From a virus, in IMG/VR virus record IMGVR_UViG_3300023301_000033, positions 1 through 39,615 of that record: a stretch of DNA of 39,615 bases. One strand, given 5' to 3'. Below, piece by piece: positions 17,516-24,435 of the stretch; the first letter of the stretch is position 1; every line of letters begins with the position of its first letter. A program made the translations under genes and the position numbers. The notes under the pieces are model-generated. The model searched no databases, had not been told where the DNA came from, and was given only the letters and a program-made list of their open reading frames with translations.

Positions 17516-17615
17516 AATAATTCCTCCTCTTATAGCACTATTTGTCTCGACTACTCATTTTTTAACGACATATTTTAGTAACTCCTGAAAATTGTTAAAA
17601 TAGTTAAATTGCATA
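17516..17615 (-). other. Short gap with no convincing gene
   Basis: The gap holds one copy of the cassette repeat (about 17534-17553), the ribosome binding site of the methyltransferase, and a 19-codon frame from an ATG at about 17614 without a ribosome binding site. I see nothing else in it. Confidence 0.5.
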
Positions 17616-17931
17616 TTAATCTATAATCAATTTTTTAATGTACTGTTCCATTGTCATATCTAAATGTACATTTGTATGATCTTGTGATTCTAAATCGTTT
17701 TGTAGGTTGCTAATTAATTGTCTAAGAGTATTTTTTTTACAGTTGTAATCAATAATAAAATCCTCAGACTCTTTCGTTAATAATGAATTTTTATCTTTAT
17801 GTTTTTTTTTATTCTGCTTTTGCTGGCGTCTACAAAAATAGTAAATGCAATCTTTTTATTATCCATTTTTCATCATCCTCCTTGTTTACCTTATTGTAAA
17901 AGGATTCTATGCTATTCTTTGGTCTCCCCAT
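17616..17931 (-). pseudogene. Small gene spread over shifted frames (A9 tract)
   Basis: Three pieces add up to one gene. Frame 1 starts at ATG 17866 (AAGGAGG 10 nt upstream) and stops at 17777. The -1 frame is open to 17616 and codes for a good helical protein (KESEDFIIDYNCKKNTLRQL). They meet at nine A residues (17802-17810) that contain the in-frame heptamer A-AAA-AAC at 17807-17801, giving 83 residues. Alternatively the gene starts at ATG 17931 (MGRPKNSIESFYNKV) and enters the same frame by a +1 shift near the A5 at about 17851-17856. It is a decayed gene, a sequencing indel, or programmed slippage. Confidence 0.6.
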
Positions 17932-17932
17932 A

Positions 17933-18448
17933 TTAACACTTAATCTCATCTATGGGAATGTGAATCAATTTTCTGCTTGCAAAGTAGTCAGCTGTATGCA
18001 AGAACAACTGCAGATTAGTTTTTGGTTTGTGCTTATGCCATTTTCCCATATGCGTAAGGATCAGATCTGCCACTAACCAACGTGTGCTATCTTCCTTGGC
18101 ATCTTCTCGTGCAAACTTTGCAGCAATATCAGGGTGTTCAGTAACTGTGTGCTTACCATCCTTACCACACTTCCATGAATCATGCAGGACTGCTGCAGAT
18201 ATAGCTATGTCTAGCTCTTGCTCGGTCAACTCCCATGCCTTGCTCAATTCCAACACAAAGAATACTACTGCTCGTGTATGTCTAACCAATCCCCCTTCCC
18301 CTAGTGAATATTCTGGATGATACTTACCAGTTGTTGATGCAGGAATCTTCCAAAAGTAATCTGGTACATGTTCTAGCTTCTCTTCAGTCCATTCCCGTAA
18401 TGTATCATTAGCTATCCAACGTGTGGACTTTAGTAATTCATTCCCCAT
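17933..18448 (-). CDS. HD-domain phosphohydrolase-like protein, probably 3'-truncated
   Basis: ATG at 18448 overlaps the upstream gene by 11 bp; GGAG is 10 nt upstream. 171 residues. The HD signature is present: GLVRHTRAVVFF (first His) and AAVLHDSWKCG (HD pair), then EHPDIAAKFA and LILTHMGKWHKH, giving the metal-binding His residues. Such enzymes remove phosphates from nucleotides or cyclic nucleotides; the substrate here is unknown. The frame ends DEIKC at the edge of the inserted cassette, and its probable original tail lies 2.4 kb away at 15438-15521. The core domain is intact. Confidence 0.8.
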   Translation of the reverse strand: MGNELLKSTRWIANDTLREWTEEKLEHVPDYFWKIPASTTGKYHPEYSLGEGGLVRHTRAVVFFVLELSKAWELTEQELDIAISAAVLHDSWKCGKDGKHTVTEHPDIAAKFAREDAKEDSTRWLVADLILTHMGKWHKHKPKTNLQLFLHTADYFASRKLIHIPIDEIKC

Positions 18449-18671
18449 CCTTATCAATCTCCTCTACAAGTATTGGTGGTAAAAATTTCTCTTGTGAAAT
18501 ACTATTCTCAATGCTTTCTAAATATTCATCCTCCCCATACTGGAATGCCCATTTGTCGCCAAATATTGAAACCATCTTATATCTGGCTATCATAGAACTT
18601 TCAGCAATAATAGGTTGCACATGACCTTCAAACTTTTGTCCAAATCCGAATGTAAAATAATAGATATTCAT
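18438..18671 (-). CDS. Unknown 77-aa protein
   Basis: ATG at 18671 with AGGAGGACT, the Shine-Dalgarno being inside the last codons of the upstream gene. The product begins MNIYYFTFGFGQKFEGHVQP, contains an FGDKWAFQYGEDEY segment and ends acidic. Similar small proteins with this start are common in Firmicute phages, role unknown. Confidence 0.7.
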   Translation of the reverse strand: MNIYYFTFGFGQKFEGHVQPIIAESSMIARYKMVSIFGDKWAFQYGEDEYLESIENSISQEKFLPPILVEEIDKDGE

Positions 18672-18672
18672 A

Positions 18673-18903
18673 TTAGTCCTCCTTTATTCTGATATCAACA
18701 TGAACAACATCTTCTGTACTAACGTGAACACGATGAGTTGTTCCCTCACTGAATCTAACTGAATCCAATTCAGCGAATAGCTTAGAAAATCCATCGACTG
18801 CTTCAAATTTCTGTTCTTCAGTCATATCCTCCAATGCATCTTTCAATGGTATGTGATGGACTTTCTCCATCCCACTCTTAAATAGTATAGTTAATTCGAT
18901 CAC
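18673..18903 (-). CDS. Unknown 76-aa protein
   Basis: GTG at 18903 overlaps the stop of the upstream small zinc protein (GTGA); GAGGGGG is just upstream. The product is alternating alpha/beta with an acidic helix (KDALEDMTEEQKFEAVDGFS) and C-terminal strand HVDIRIKED. No family recognised. It ends 1 bp before the next start. Confidence 0.7.
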   Translation of the reverse strand: MIELTILFKSGMEKVHHIPLKDALEDMTEEQKFEAVDGFSKLFAELDSVRFSEGTTHRVHVSTEDVVHVDIRIKED

Positions 18904-19058
18904 AGTACAACCCCCTCATAATCTATCAATTCAAGCATACATTCTGTGGAACAATAATAGTCTTTGTCGTACAGAAGAACTTCCTCTCCTTGGTATAATC
19001 CAATCCTACATTTATTGCACCTGTGAATTATTTTCTCTCCCTGAATGTCTAGTAACAT
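18900..19058 (-). CDS. Small zinc-ribbon-like protein (52 aa)
   Basis: ATG at 19058 with AGAGGACTTGGG upstream. The product has the pairs RCNKC and YCSTEC, which could bind one zinc ion as in small treble-clef or MYM-type fingers. It overlaps the HTH gene upstream by 47 bp and the next gene by 4 bp. Composition and overlapping start/stop signals support it being real. Confidence 0.7.
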   Translation of the reverse strand: MLLDIQGEKIIHRCNKCRIGLYQGEEVLLYDKDYYCSTECMLELIDYEGVVL

Positions 19059-19200
19059 AAACCCAAGTCCTCTTCATCTTTATATCTGAGATAGTGTTTG
19101 GAGCGACATTGTATTTTTCGGCAATTTTAAGTGCTGTGCATTCTTCTTCGATAAGCTTCTTAATCTCCAACACATCATCCCTTGAAAGTTTCTTGTTCAT
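19012..19200 (-). CDS. Small HTH protein (62 aa)
   Basis: ATG at 19200 one base after the upstream stop. Residues 5-45 form a resolvase/HNH-associated type helix-turn-helix (LKIAEKYNVAPNTISDIKMK). It probably binds DNA. Similar units occur both as free phage regulators and as the C-terminal part of homing endonucleases; here it stands alone. Confidence 0.7.
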   Translation of the reverse strand: MNKKLSRDDVLEIKKLIEEECTALKIAEKYNVAPNTISDIKMKRTWVYVTRHSGRENNSQVQ

Positions 19201-19201
19201 C

Positions 19202-19627
19202 TTATATCAACTCCTTCATGTTCCTAGTCCTGGCTGTAAAAAATTGATAATATAATGCATGTCGTACTGAATCTCGACAATGGATCAACCCCTTATCATA
19301 TAGTCCTAAATGCTTAAGTTTATCATTATCGAAGAATTCTTTCTGTGCTGGCATTTGGGTAGCAATCTTCAACCCATGCTTATGTGCCAACCATTTCAAT
19401 ACTCCAATATTCTGAGACGTCAGGAACTTGTTACCTACCATAGCTTTCGCTGATGATTGTCTTAGCACGTAGTTCTCATACAGGAGGAATTCCATCCCCT
19501 CATCAATGTATCTTTCAACCCTCTCGAATAACTCCAGTGATGTATCCTGACCTTTGTCCAGTCTTTCATTACCATCCCAGTAGCTCCACCCATTGGTCTC
19601 TCCTGGATCAATAGAAATCCACTTCAT
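19202..19627 (-). CDS. RuvC-like Holliday junction resolvase
   Basis: ATG at 19627 with GGGAGG; 141 residues. It has the RNase H fold order of RuvC-like proteins: D7 in ISIDPGETNGW, E51 in FLLYENYVLR, and a C-terminal CRDSVRHALYY with D119 and H123. It would cut branched DNA from replication or recombination before packaging. It is in the replication operon, close to dnaE. Confidence 0.8.
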   Translation of the reverse strand: MKWISIDPGETNGWSYWDGNERLDKGQDTSLELFERVERYIDEGMEFLLYENYVLRQSSAKAMVGNKFLTSQNIGVLKWLAHKHGLKIATQMPAQKEFFDNDKLKHLGLYDKGLIHCRDSVRHALYYQFFTARTRNMKELI

Positions 19628-19638
19628 ATAATTCCTCC

Positions 19639-19986
19639 CTATTTCTGATCTAAGTCGTTAAATATCTCTAATTTTTCACCGTTGATTCCATAGAATAATA
19701 TTGTCTTAACTCCCAATTCTGGTATGATATTTTCCTCCAAAATATCAAATTGGCTCTTGTCGATATCATACCCCCACCCAACAGTTAGATGATCAAATCC
19801 ACCAACTTCTTCTCCTGTCTCCAACAACTCAATAGAGGGATACCCTTTCTTCATTCCAAAAGCTACGAACTTGCCTCCAATGGAATTACACAGAATTGGA
19901 CTGCCAACATCATACCCTAGCCTCTTATAGTACTTTATGGATTCTCCCATATTTTTAACCCTTATACATACGTGTGGTTTAGTCAT
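19639..19986 (-). CDS. Glyoxalase/VOC-fold protein (115 aa)
   Basis: ATG at 19986 with AAGGAGGAC. The sequence has the beta-alpha-beta-beta-beta signs of the vicinal oxygen chelate fold: HVCIRVKNMGESIKYYKRLG at the start, KGYPSIELLETG, FDHLTVGWGYDI and ILFYGINGEKLEIF at the end. H5, E53 and a C-terminal Glu could be metal ligands. It may be a lyase, an isomerase or a drug-binding protein; the substrate is unknown. It is an unusual gene for a phage replication operon. Confidence 0.75.
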   Translation of the reverse strand: MTKPHVCIRVKNMGESIKYYKRLGYDVGSPILCNSIGGKFVAFGMKKGYPSIELLETGEEVGGFDHLTVGWGYDIDKSQFDILEENIIPELGVKTILFYGINGEKLEIFNDLDQK

Positions 19987-19987
19987 T

Positions 19988-20107
19988 TTATGTGTCCTCC
20001 TTGTTGTTGGTTACTGCTTCTGCAGTGCTTCTACTGCTAACGTCTTTTAAACATTGTTCTACTGCTTGCAAGAATTCACCTCTAGCACACTTCTTACAAG
20101 CACTCAA
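19988..20107 (-). CDS. Small Cys-containing 39-aa protein
   Basis: TTG at 20107 overlaps the stop of dnaE (TTGA), so it would depend on translational coupling; no separate ribosome binding site is seen. The product begins MSACKKCARGEFLQAVEQC, a CxxC pair and a third Cys, followed by a Ser/Thr/Asn tail. It fills the gap between dnaE and the VOC gene exactly. Confidence 0.45.
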   Translation of the reverse strand: MSACKKCARGEFLQAVEQCLKDVSSRSTAEAVTNNKEDT

Positions 20108-21789
20108 TCTAACAATTTGATCTTGTTGATATACACTTTCCTATACTCTTCACTATACTTACCTGTTACAGATACAACACTACCCATTTTGACCTTGTCA
20201 ACCTCTGCTCTTATGCTAGGATCAACATATTTAAATCGATTAACCGTTGCATTTAGGGAACCAGATTCATCAGTAATCTCGAAGTGAACATACTCATTTA
20301 ATTCTGGTTGGTTAACCTCATCTTCATAATTCCTACCTTGACCTTCAACTACCTGACGTAAATCCATATCTCTCCTCTTGGTAATTCTACCTCCAACCCT
20401 GACGTAATCTCCTAATGTAGCATCCATAATTTTCTCCCTACCATACACTTTTGATAATCTGGTGGATACATCATGTATGCCAAGGTAATCAACTTCATTA
20501 TCTTCTTCATCAAACACTCTTGCAGCATCCAAAGATTGCTTGGCTTTCCCTCCAGGAATCTTTCCAGAAATTAACTTCTCAGCTGACTTTGGTCCAATTC
20601 CATGAATGGTCAAATATCCTGCTCGTATCCCATCCTTATCAATAGACCAACTTCCATCACTCTTACCGAACTTAACACCATAAACCTTGCCACCTTGTTG
20701 CATATACTCCAGGAGGATTCCTTCATTGTCTGGCTCTACAACTAAGTTTGCCCAATAGAATTCCTTTGGGTAATACATCTTCAGATACATACAGTAATAT
20801 CCTAGAAACGTATAACTGGTACTGTGTGCCACATTGAAACCGTATGCTCCAGCCTCACCGATCATATTCCATATCTTCTGACCCATATCCTTATCATCGA
20901 AGTTATCCAGGAATCTCTGGTGTATTGGTTCCAGTAATTCAATCCCCTCATTCTTGGTGATTAGTTTACGTACTGCAGTTACATCAGCCCACTCAAGGTT
21001 TCCTGCTTCTCTCAGAACCTTCATGGTTTGTTCTTGGAACAGAATCTGTCCACGACTTCTGTCAGTATGCTTGGTAACTATCGGGTGGATATATTCTCTC
21101 TGCTTCTTGATGTAAGCATCTGTTGCTCCTGATGAAAGTGGTCCAGGTCTACTCAATGCATTTATGTCAACAAGCTCTGTGAAATTCACTGGCTCCACCT
21201 GTTGAGATACACGCTTGGTAGAACCCCCTTCATACTGGAATACCCCTTGGAAGTTTTCCCCTTTGAATGCATCATAAGTTTTCTTGTCGTCCAGTGGAAT
21301 CTCATTATACATCCATTCAGGAGTCTTACCAATAACTTCCAAACATCTGCTCAGAATGGTCAATGTTGTCAGACTTAACATATCAATCTTCATCAGTCCA
21401 ATATACTCGATATCCCTCTTGTCCAACATTAATCCTGATCTTCCCACAGTGGCAAAATCTTTGAGTTTCTCACTGGCTACAACAACTCCTGCAGCATGAA
21501 CAGTTAGGTGACGAATCATCCCTTCAACATCACACAGGTATACATATTCTGGAAAGAATTGTTCCATTATCTCCTGTAGGGTTAAGCCCCCACCATTCTC
21601 TTTCAGCTTGTTCTTGGCAGTATCTATCCTTGCTTTGGGTATCTTATACACTCTTCCCATATCGTCCAGGAGGCTCTTTGGTTTGAATAACGAATATCCA
21701 GCAATGTTTGATACGTGTTCCAAACCATACTTCTCTTGTAAATACACCTTGACTTCATCACGTCTATCATCCTGAAAATCAATGTCAAT
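20104..21789 (-). CDS. dnaE: DNA polymerase III alpha subunit (DnaE), exon 2
   Basis: This is the C-terminal 561 residues of a phage DnaE. It begins with IDIDFQDDRRDEV, the second half of the catalytic motif PD-x-D-x-D, and carries the third active-site Asp in LMKIDMLSLTTL. The fingers region (AYGFNVAHSTSYTFLGY), the helix-hairpin-helix (YLTIHGIGPKSAEKLI) and a C-terminal OB fold (about the last 110 residues) follow. A nominal ATG at 21792 lies in the intron and would give a polymerase without its N-terminal half. The exon starts at 21789 after splicing of the intron at 21790-22073; spliced product 931 residues. Confidence 0.9.
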   Translation of the reverse strand: MDIDFQDDRRDEVKVYLQEKYGLEHVSNIAGYSLFKPKSLLDDMGRVYKIPKARIDTAKNKLKENGGGLTLQEIMEQFFPEYVYLCDVEGMIRHLTVHAAGVVVASEKLKDFATVGRSGLMLDKRDIEYIGLMKIDMLSLTTLTILSRCLEVIGKTPEWMYNEIPLDDKKTYDAFKGENFQGVFQYEGGSTKRVSQQVEPVNFTELVDINALSRPGPLSSGATDAYIKKQREYIHPIVTKHTDRSRGQILFQEQTMKVLREAGNLEWADVTAVRKLITKNEGIELLEPIHQRFLDNFDDKDMGQKIWNMIGEAGAYGFNVAHSTSYTFLGYYCMYLKMYYPKEFYWANLVVEPDNEGILLEYMQQGGKVYGVKFGKSDGSWSIDKDGIRAGYLTIHGIGPKSAEKLISGKIPGGKAKQSLDAARVFDEEDNEVDYLGIHDVSTRLSKVYGREKIMDATLGDYVRVGGRITKRRDMDLRQVVEGQGRNYEDEVNQPELNEYVHFEITDESGSLNATVNRFKYVDPSIRAEVDKVKMGSVVSVTGKYSEEYRKVYINKIKLLD

Positions 21790-22073
21790 CATGTCATTCC
21801 ACTATTTCTAATGGCATGGACTATATCTTCACCTGTTCTAGGTGTTCAGCACTTCGAATGGTAGCAATATCCACCCTACTCCCCAATGGGATAGTCTCTA
21901 CACCTTTCCAATGTTTCACCTCCTTAGGATTAACATTATCTTTGGCACGAGATTACCATAACTTATTTAAGTCTTAGGTTTCCTCGTTAGCAACCTTATG
22001 GTCACACCTGCTTGCAATAGCAGTTCACTAAACTTAACCTCATACATTCCTGTACAAGACGACATTATTACAT
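21790..22073 (-). ncRNA. Group I intron in dnaE (284 nt, no ORF)
   Basis: The intron separates PPD from IDIDF; removal restores CCT CCA GAT ATT GAC ATT GAT in frame. The exon ends in U and the intron in G, as required. Core pairings seen: ACGAG (21987-21983) with CUCGU (21951-21947) in the P/Q region (P4), and GACUA (21896-21892) with UAGUC (21823-21819) in R/S (P7), within AAGAUAUAGUCC. An internal guide GUCUUG (22060-22055) pairs with the exon end CAGAU with U-G at the splice site; AAUGUC next to it can pair with GACAUU of exon 2. It holds no homing endonuclease. The intron begins AUGUAA, so unspliced mRNA stops at once. Confidence 0.9.
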
Positions 22074-23183
22074 ATCTGGAGGGTCGTATCTAGAAACATC
22101 AATGAATCTCTCAAACAATAATCCATATGGTATTGGGTCAACTTCTGTTATGCCAATCAAGTAAGATACCAAACTTCCTGCAGCAGAACCACGTGCTGGA
22201 CCAACTAAGATTGATTGCTCTTTTGCCCATTGAACAAGGTCGCTAACTACAAGAAAATAATCAATATAATCCTTGTCCTTGATCAGGTTAAGTTCTCGGA
22301 ACATTCTCTCCAAGTATGGTTTTTGTTGCTCCTTAGTGATACCTCTCTTCTTCCAACCAACCCTACATTCCTCAACCAGTCTCTCATATGGATTACCCAC
22401 ATTGAACTTTAGTTGCTCTGCTTTGGGAAGATCGAATTCCTCCACTAGGTCTGCCACACGGATTGAATTGACTATTGCCTGTTCACTTGCACCCCAATCC
22501 AACATATCCTGTGCAGTTGCCATTTTAGAGCGTTTACTAGGTTTCCTGCCTCTCCCTTTACTCTTAACCGAAGTCAGGAAGTTAACGATTTCATCCTGTC
22601 CATCGAATATGAATTTGGTATCGTTGGTTGCCACCATTGGAACTTTGTTACCTCTTGACAACATCATTGCTTGACGGTTGATCATCTGATCCTTTGACAT
22701 ATCAATCTCAACACAAAGATGGTCGATATTATTCTTCATTTCCTCAAGTCGCTCTTCCGCTTCATTCATATCTCCAGAAAGGGAGCTTCCAGTGAGAACC
22801 ACTAACCCCTCCTGTAGGTTATACACCTCCCTGTACTCCACGGTTGGCACATAGTAGAAATGGTCTTCAGTGTACCCAAGGTTAGCTAGGTGCAGCAAGT
22901 TACTGTAACCTTGTGAATCCTTGGCTATAACCAACAGATTATCCTTGTTTCTGTCCTTATCTGAGTGATTTTCCACCACATTAAGCACAACTCCATAAAT
23001 AGGTTTCATCCCATGCTTTTGACAAGCTTTCTCCAACTTGGGATGACTATTAGTATGGCTCCCTTCTGCCAGACAAACTGCTTTGTGTCCAATCTCTTTG
23101 GCTCGTTCTACAATCTGATCAGGCATACCAAAACCCTGACATATACTGAATGTAGACTGAGTTCTCAAACTAACATAATCCAT
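22074..23183 (-). CDS. dnaE: DNA polymerase III alpha subunit (DnaE), exon 1
   Basis: ATG at 23183, 1 codon after the previous stop; 370 codons to the intron. Residues 1-230 are the PHP domain, but the metal-binding HxH at the start is replaced (LRTQSTFSICQG), so the PHP site is probably inactive. The palm follows: SILVGPARGSAAGSLVSYLIG, then LLFERFIDVSRYDPPD, where the catalytic motif is broken by the intron. With exon 2 it makes the main replicative polymerase of the phage. It forms a complete module with primase-helicase, resolvase and SSB in this window. Confidence 0.92.
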
Positions 23184-23372
23184 TTATTCACTCCCTTTCA
23201 TTCTGCTTATCCTCCTGATCTCATCTCTTAAATACTTGATCTCCTTAACCTCATTATCTTTCTTAATTGACACGTTCATGGCTTGCAAAATCCTACCAAG
23301 CTTACCTGTCCTGATTGAATCTTGGTTGTTCAAAGCATACTTCAAAAGCTTTCTGGCTTCATCATTTCTCAC
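23184..23372 (-). CDS. Unknown 62-aa basic protein upstream of dnaE
   Basis: GTG at 23372 with GGAGG 8 nt upstream. The product is basic and helical (EARKLLKYALNNQDSIRTGK, then LRDEIRRISRMKGSE). It is the first gene after the terminator at 23429-23460, so it probably opens the dnaE transcript. No family recognised. Confidence 0.7.
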   Translation of the reverse strand: MRNDEARKLLKYALNNQDSIRTGKLGRILQAMNVSIKKDNEVKEIKYLRDEIRRISRMKGSE

Positions 23373-23428
23373 TTCTTCAACCTCCTTCTTACTTTACTAT
23401 ACTGTAGATAAATCGGTTTAACCCCATT

Positions 23429-23460
23429 AAAAAAAAAAGAAGGCAAAAATTAATTTGCCT
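23429..23460 (-). terminator. Rho-independent terminator before the dnaE operon
   Basis: On the minus strand AGGCAAA-TTAATT-TTTGCCT is followed by TC and ten T residues (23438-23429). It directly follows the stop of the 100-aa gene. A TATAGT lies about 30 nt downstream, but I could not find a convincing -35 for it. Confidence 0.85.
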
Positions 23461-23476
23461 CCTGTAGAATATGTTA

Positions 23477-23779
23477 CTAGAACATGTAGTGATAAATCTC
23501 CTCCATCCAATATTCTAGTTGTTCGGTGTTTACTCCATCCTCAATAAATTCCTCTAATGTAGTTCTGACTTTCAGGAGACGATCCATATCTGATTTTTCC
23601 CCTACATAGAAGTTTGCACTAGCTATAATTTCGTTGTAATCTGTCTTGGATTGTGCTATATCAATATTCATGGAATCAACGTGTCCTGATAATCTCAAGA
23701 ATACTGCATGATCTGATTCTTCCTGCATCTTCATAGCTAACATTACAATCTGTGAGAGTACCTTAGTTTTCTCATTCAT
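23477..23779 (-). CDS. Unknown 100-aa acidic protein
   Basis: ATG at 23779 after GGGGGGA. The product is helical with clustered Met (IVMLAMKMQEESDHAVFLRL) and ends in an aromatic helix (LEYWMEEIYHYMF). It is the last gene before a strong terminator. The same frame is open about 25 codons further upstream (see 23824-23901). No family recognised. Confidence 0.65.
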   Translation of the reverse strand: MNEKTKVLSQIVMLAMKMQEESDHAVFLRLSGHVDSMNIDIAQSKTDYNEIIASANFYVGEKSDMDRLLKVRTTLEEFIEDGVNTEQLEYWMEEIYHYMF

Positions 23780-23823
23780 AATTATTCCCCCCTGTATTCT
23801 ATATACTTTTTCAGTTAGATTAT

Positions 23824-23901
23824 CTATCCTAGCACATATCTCATACTGCCATTCTTCATATTATTCCACAATTCAGCCATCATCTTATGCAGTGCTAACA
23901 T
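23824..23901 (-). CDS. Possible 25-aa microprotein or frameshifted gene start
   Basis: ATG at 23901 has GAGGAGG at 9 nt. The product starts MLALHKMMAELWNNMKNGSM and stops at 23824. In the -1 frame the sequence from about 23866 on reads EEWQYEICARIDNLTEKVYR and runs without a stop into the 100-aa gene. The two pieces may be one broken gene. Confidence 0.35.
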   Translation of the reverse strand: MLALHKMMAELWNNMKNGSMRYVLG

Positions 23902-23902
23902 A

Positions 23903-24061
23903 TCATATACCTCCTCTATATACTAGGGAATACGCTCCTGATATGCGATCATCGATTTCAATAGGAATGTCCATGAATTTAGTGGCTCCTATTCCAAAAA
24001 CCCTTTTGTGTTCTTTGTTCAAAGGTCTGTAGAATCCACTTTTCATCTTGATCTTAACCAC
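23903..24061 (-). CDS. Unknown 52-aa basic protein
   Basis: I prefer the GTG at 24061, with AAGGGA 7 nt upstream, to the longer frame from 24187, because the longer form would lie over the helix-hairpin-helix gene. The product has KSGFYRPLNKEHKRVFGIGA and an acidic strand (DIPIEIDDRI). No family recognised. Confidence 0.55.
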   Translation of the reverse strand: MVKIKMKSGFYRPLNKEHKRVFGIGATKFMDIPIEIDDRISGAYSLVYRGGI

Positions 24062-24065
24062 TGGA

Positions 24066-24269
24066 TTATCCCTTAAAATATTTCTCTCCAAGTTGCTCTT
24101 TAATTCTTTCAAATGTCTTTGGTCCAATGCCCTCCACCTCCTTAAGTCCATCAAATTTGTGTGCAAAGAATGATGTTGATCTAGCAATACCTTCCTTCAT
24201 ACCATCATCATAACCCTCTTTATACTTCTTCTTCAAAACTGGATTTTCATTATTATTCTTCTTTCCCAA
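24066..24269 (-). CDS. Small helix-hairpin-helix protein (67 aa)
   Basis: TTG at 24269 with AAGGAGG 8 nt away. The first half is very basic and asparagine-rich; the second has a helix-hairpin-helix motif, GLKEVEGIGPKTFERIKEQL, of the ComEA type that holds the DNA backbone. It is probably a small nonspecific DNA-binding protein. Confidence 0.75.
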   Translation of the reverse strand: MGKKNNNENPVLKKKYKEGYDDGMKEGIARSTSFFAHKFDGLKEVEGIGPKTFERIKEQLGEKYFKG

Positions 24270-24282
24270 ACCATTTACCTCC

Positions 24283-24435
24283 TTACAAAAATAACGATAC
24301 TACCAAGAATCCAATCATCCCTGCAAATAGTACGGAACCCATATGAGTTTGGATTCTCTCATCTTTCTCCCCAATGAACCCTATCAAACCTATCACAACG
24401 ATAATAATCATTAATACCTGAAATGTAATTATCAT
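24283..24435 (-). CDS. Small membrane protein with two helices (50 aa)
   Basis: ATG at 24435 overlaps the stop of the ThyX-like gene (ATGA). Residues 1-20 (ITFQVLMIIIVVIGLIGFI) and 33-50 (SVLFAGMIGFLVVSLFL) are hydrophobic and flank a short charged turn (GEKDERIQTHMG). It is likely an inner-membrane hairpin. It is far from the late genes, so a holin role is doubtful; exclusion or modulation of a host membrane protein is possible. Confidence 0.7.
   Translation of the reverse strand: MIITFQVLMIIIVVIGLIGFIGEKDERIQTHMGSVLFAGMIGFLVVSLFL

Larger units (their letters stand above)
16022..17560. repeat. Dispersed ~18-bp intergenic repeat, five copies
   Basis: On the minus strand the consensus is close to CACAGTTCGACAAAATARYG. 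Copies lie near 16027-16047, 16446-16468, 16705-16728, 16953-16975 and 17534-17553. Each sits in a gap between a stop codon and the next ribosome binding site; the first overlaps the end of a possible 29-aa frame. I saw no copies outside this cassette. Confidence 0.6.

Noticed and set aside
21900-21940. AAGGAGGTG plus TTG frame inside the intron
   Set aside because: The frame is only 11 codons, and the sequence belongs to the conserved intron core.
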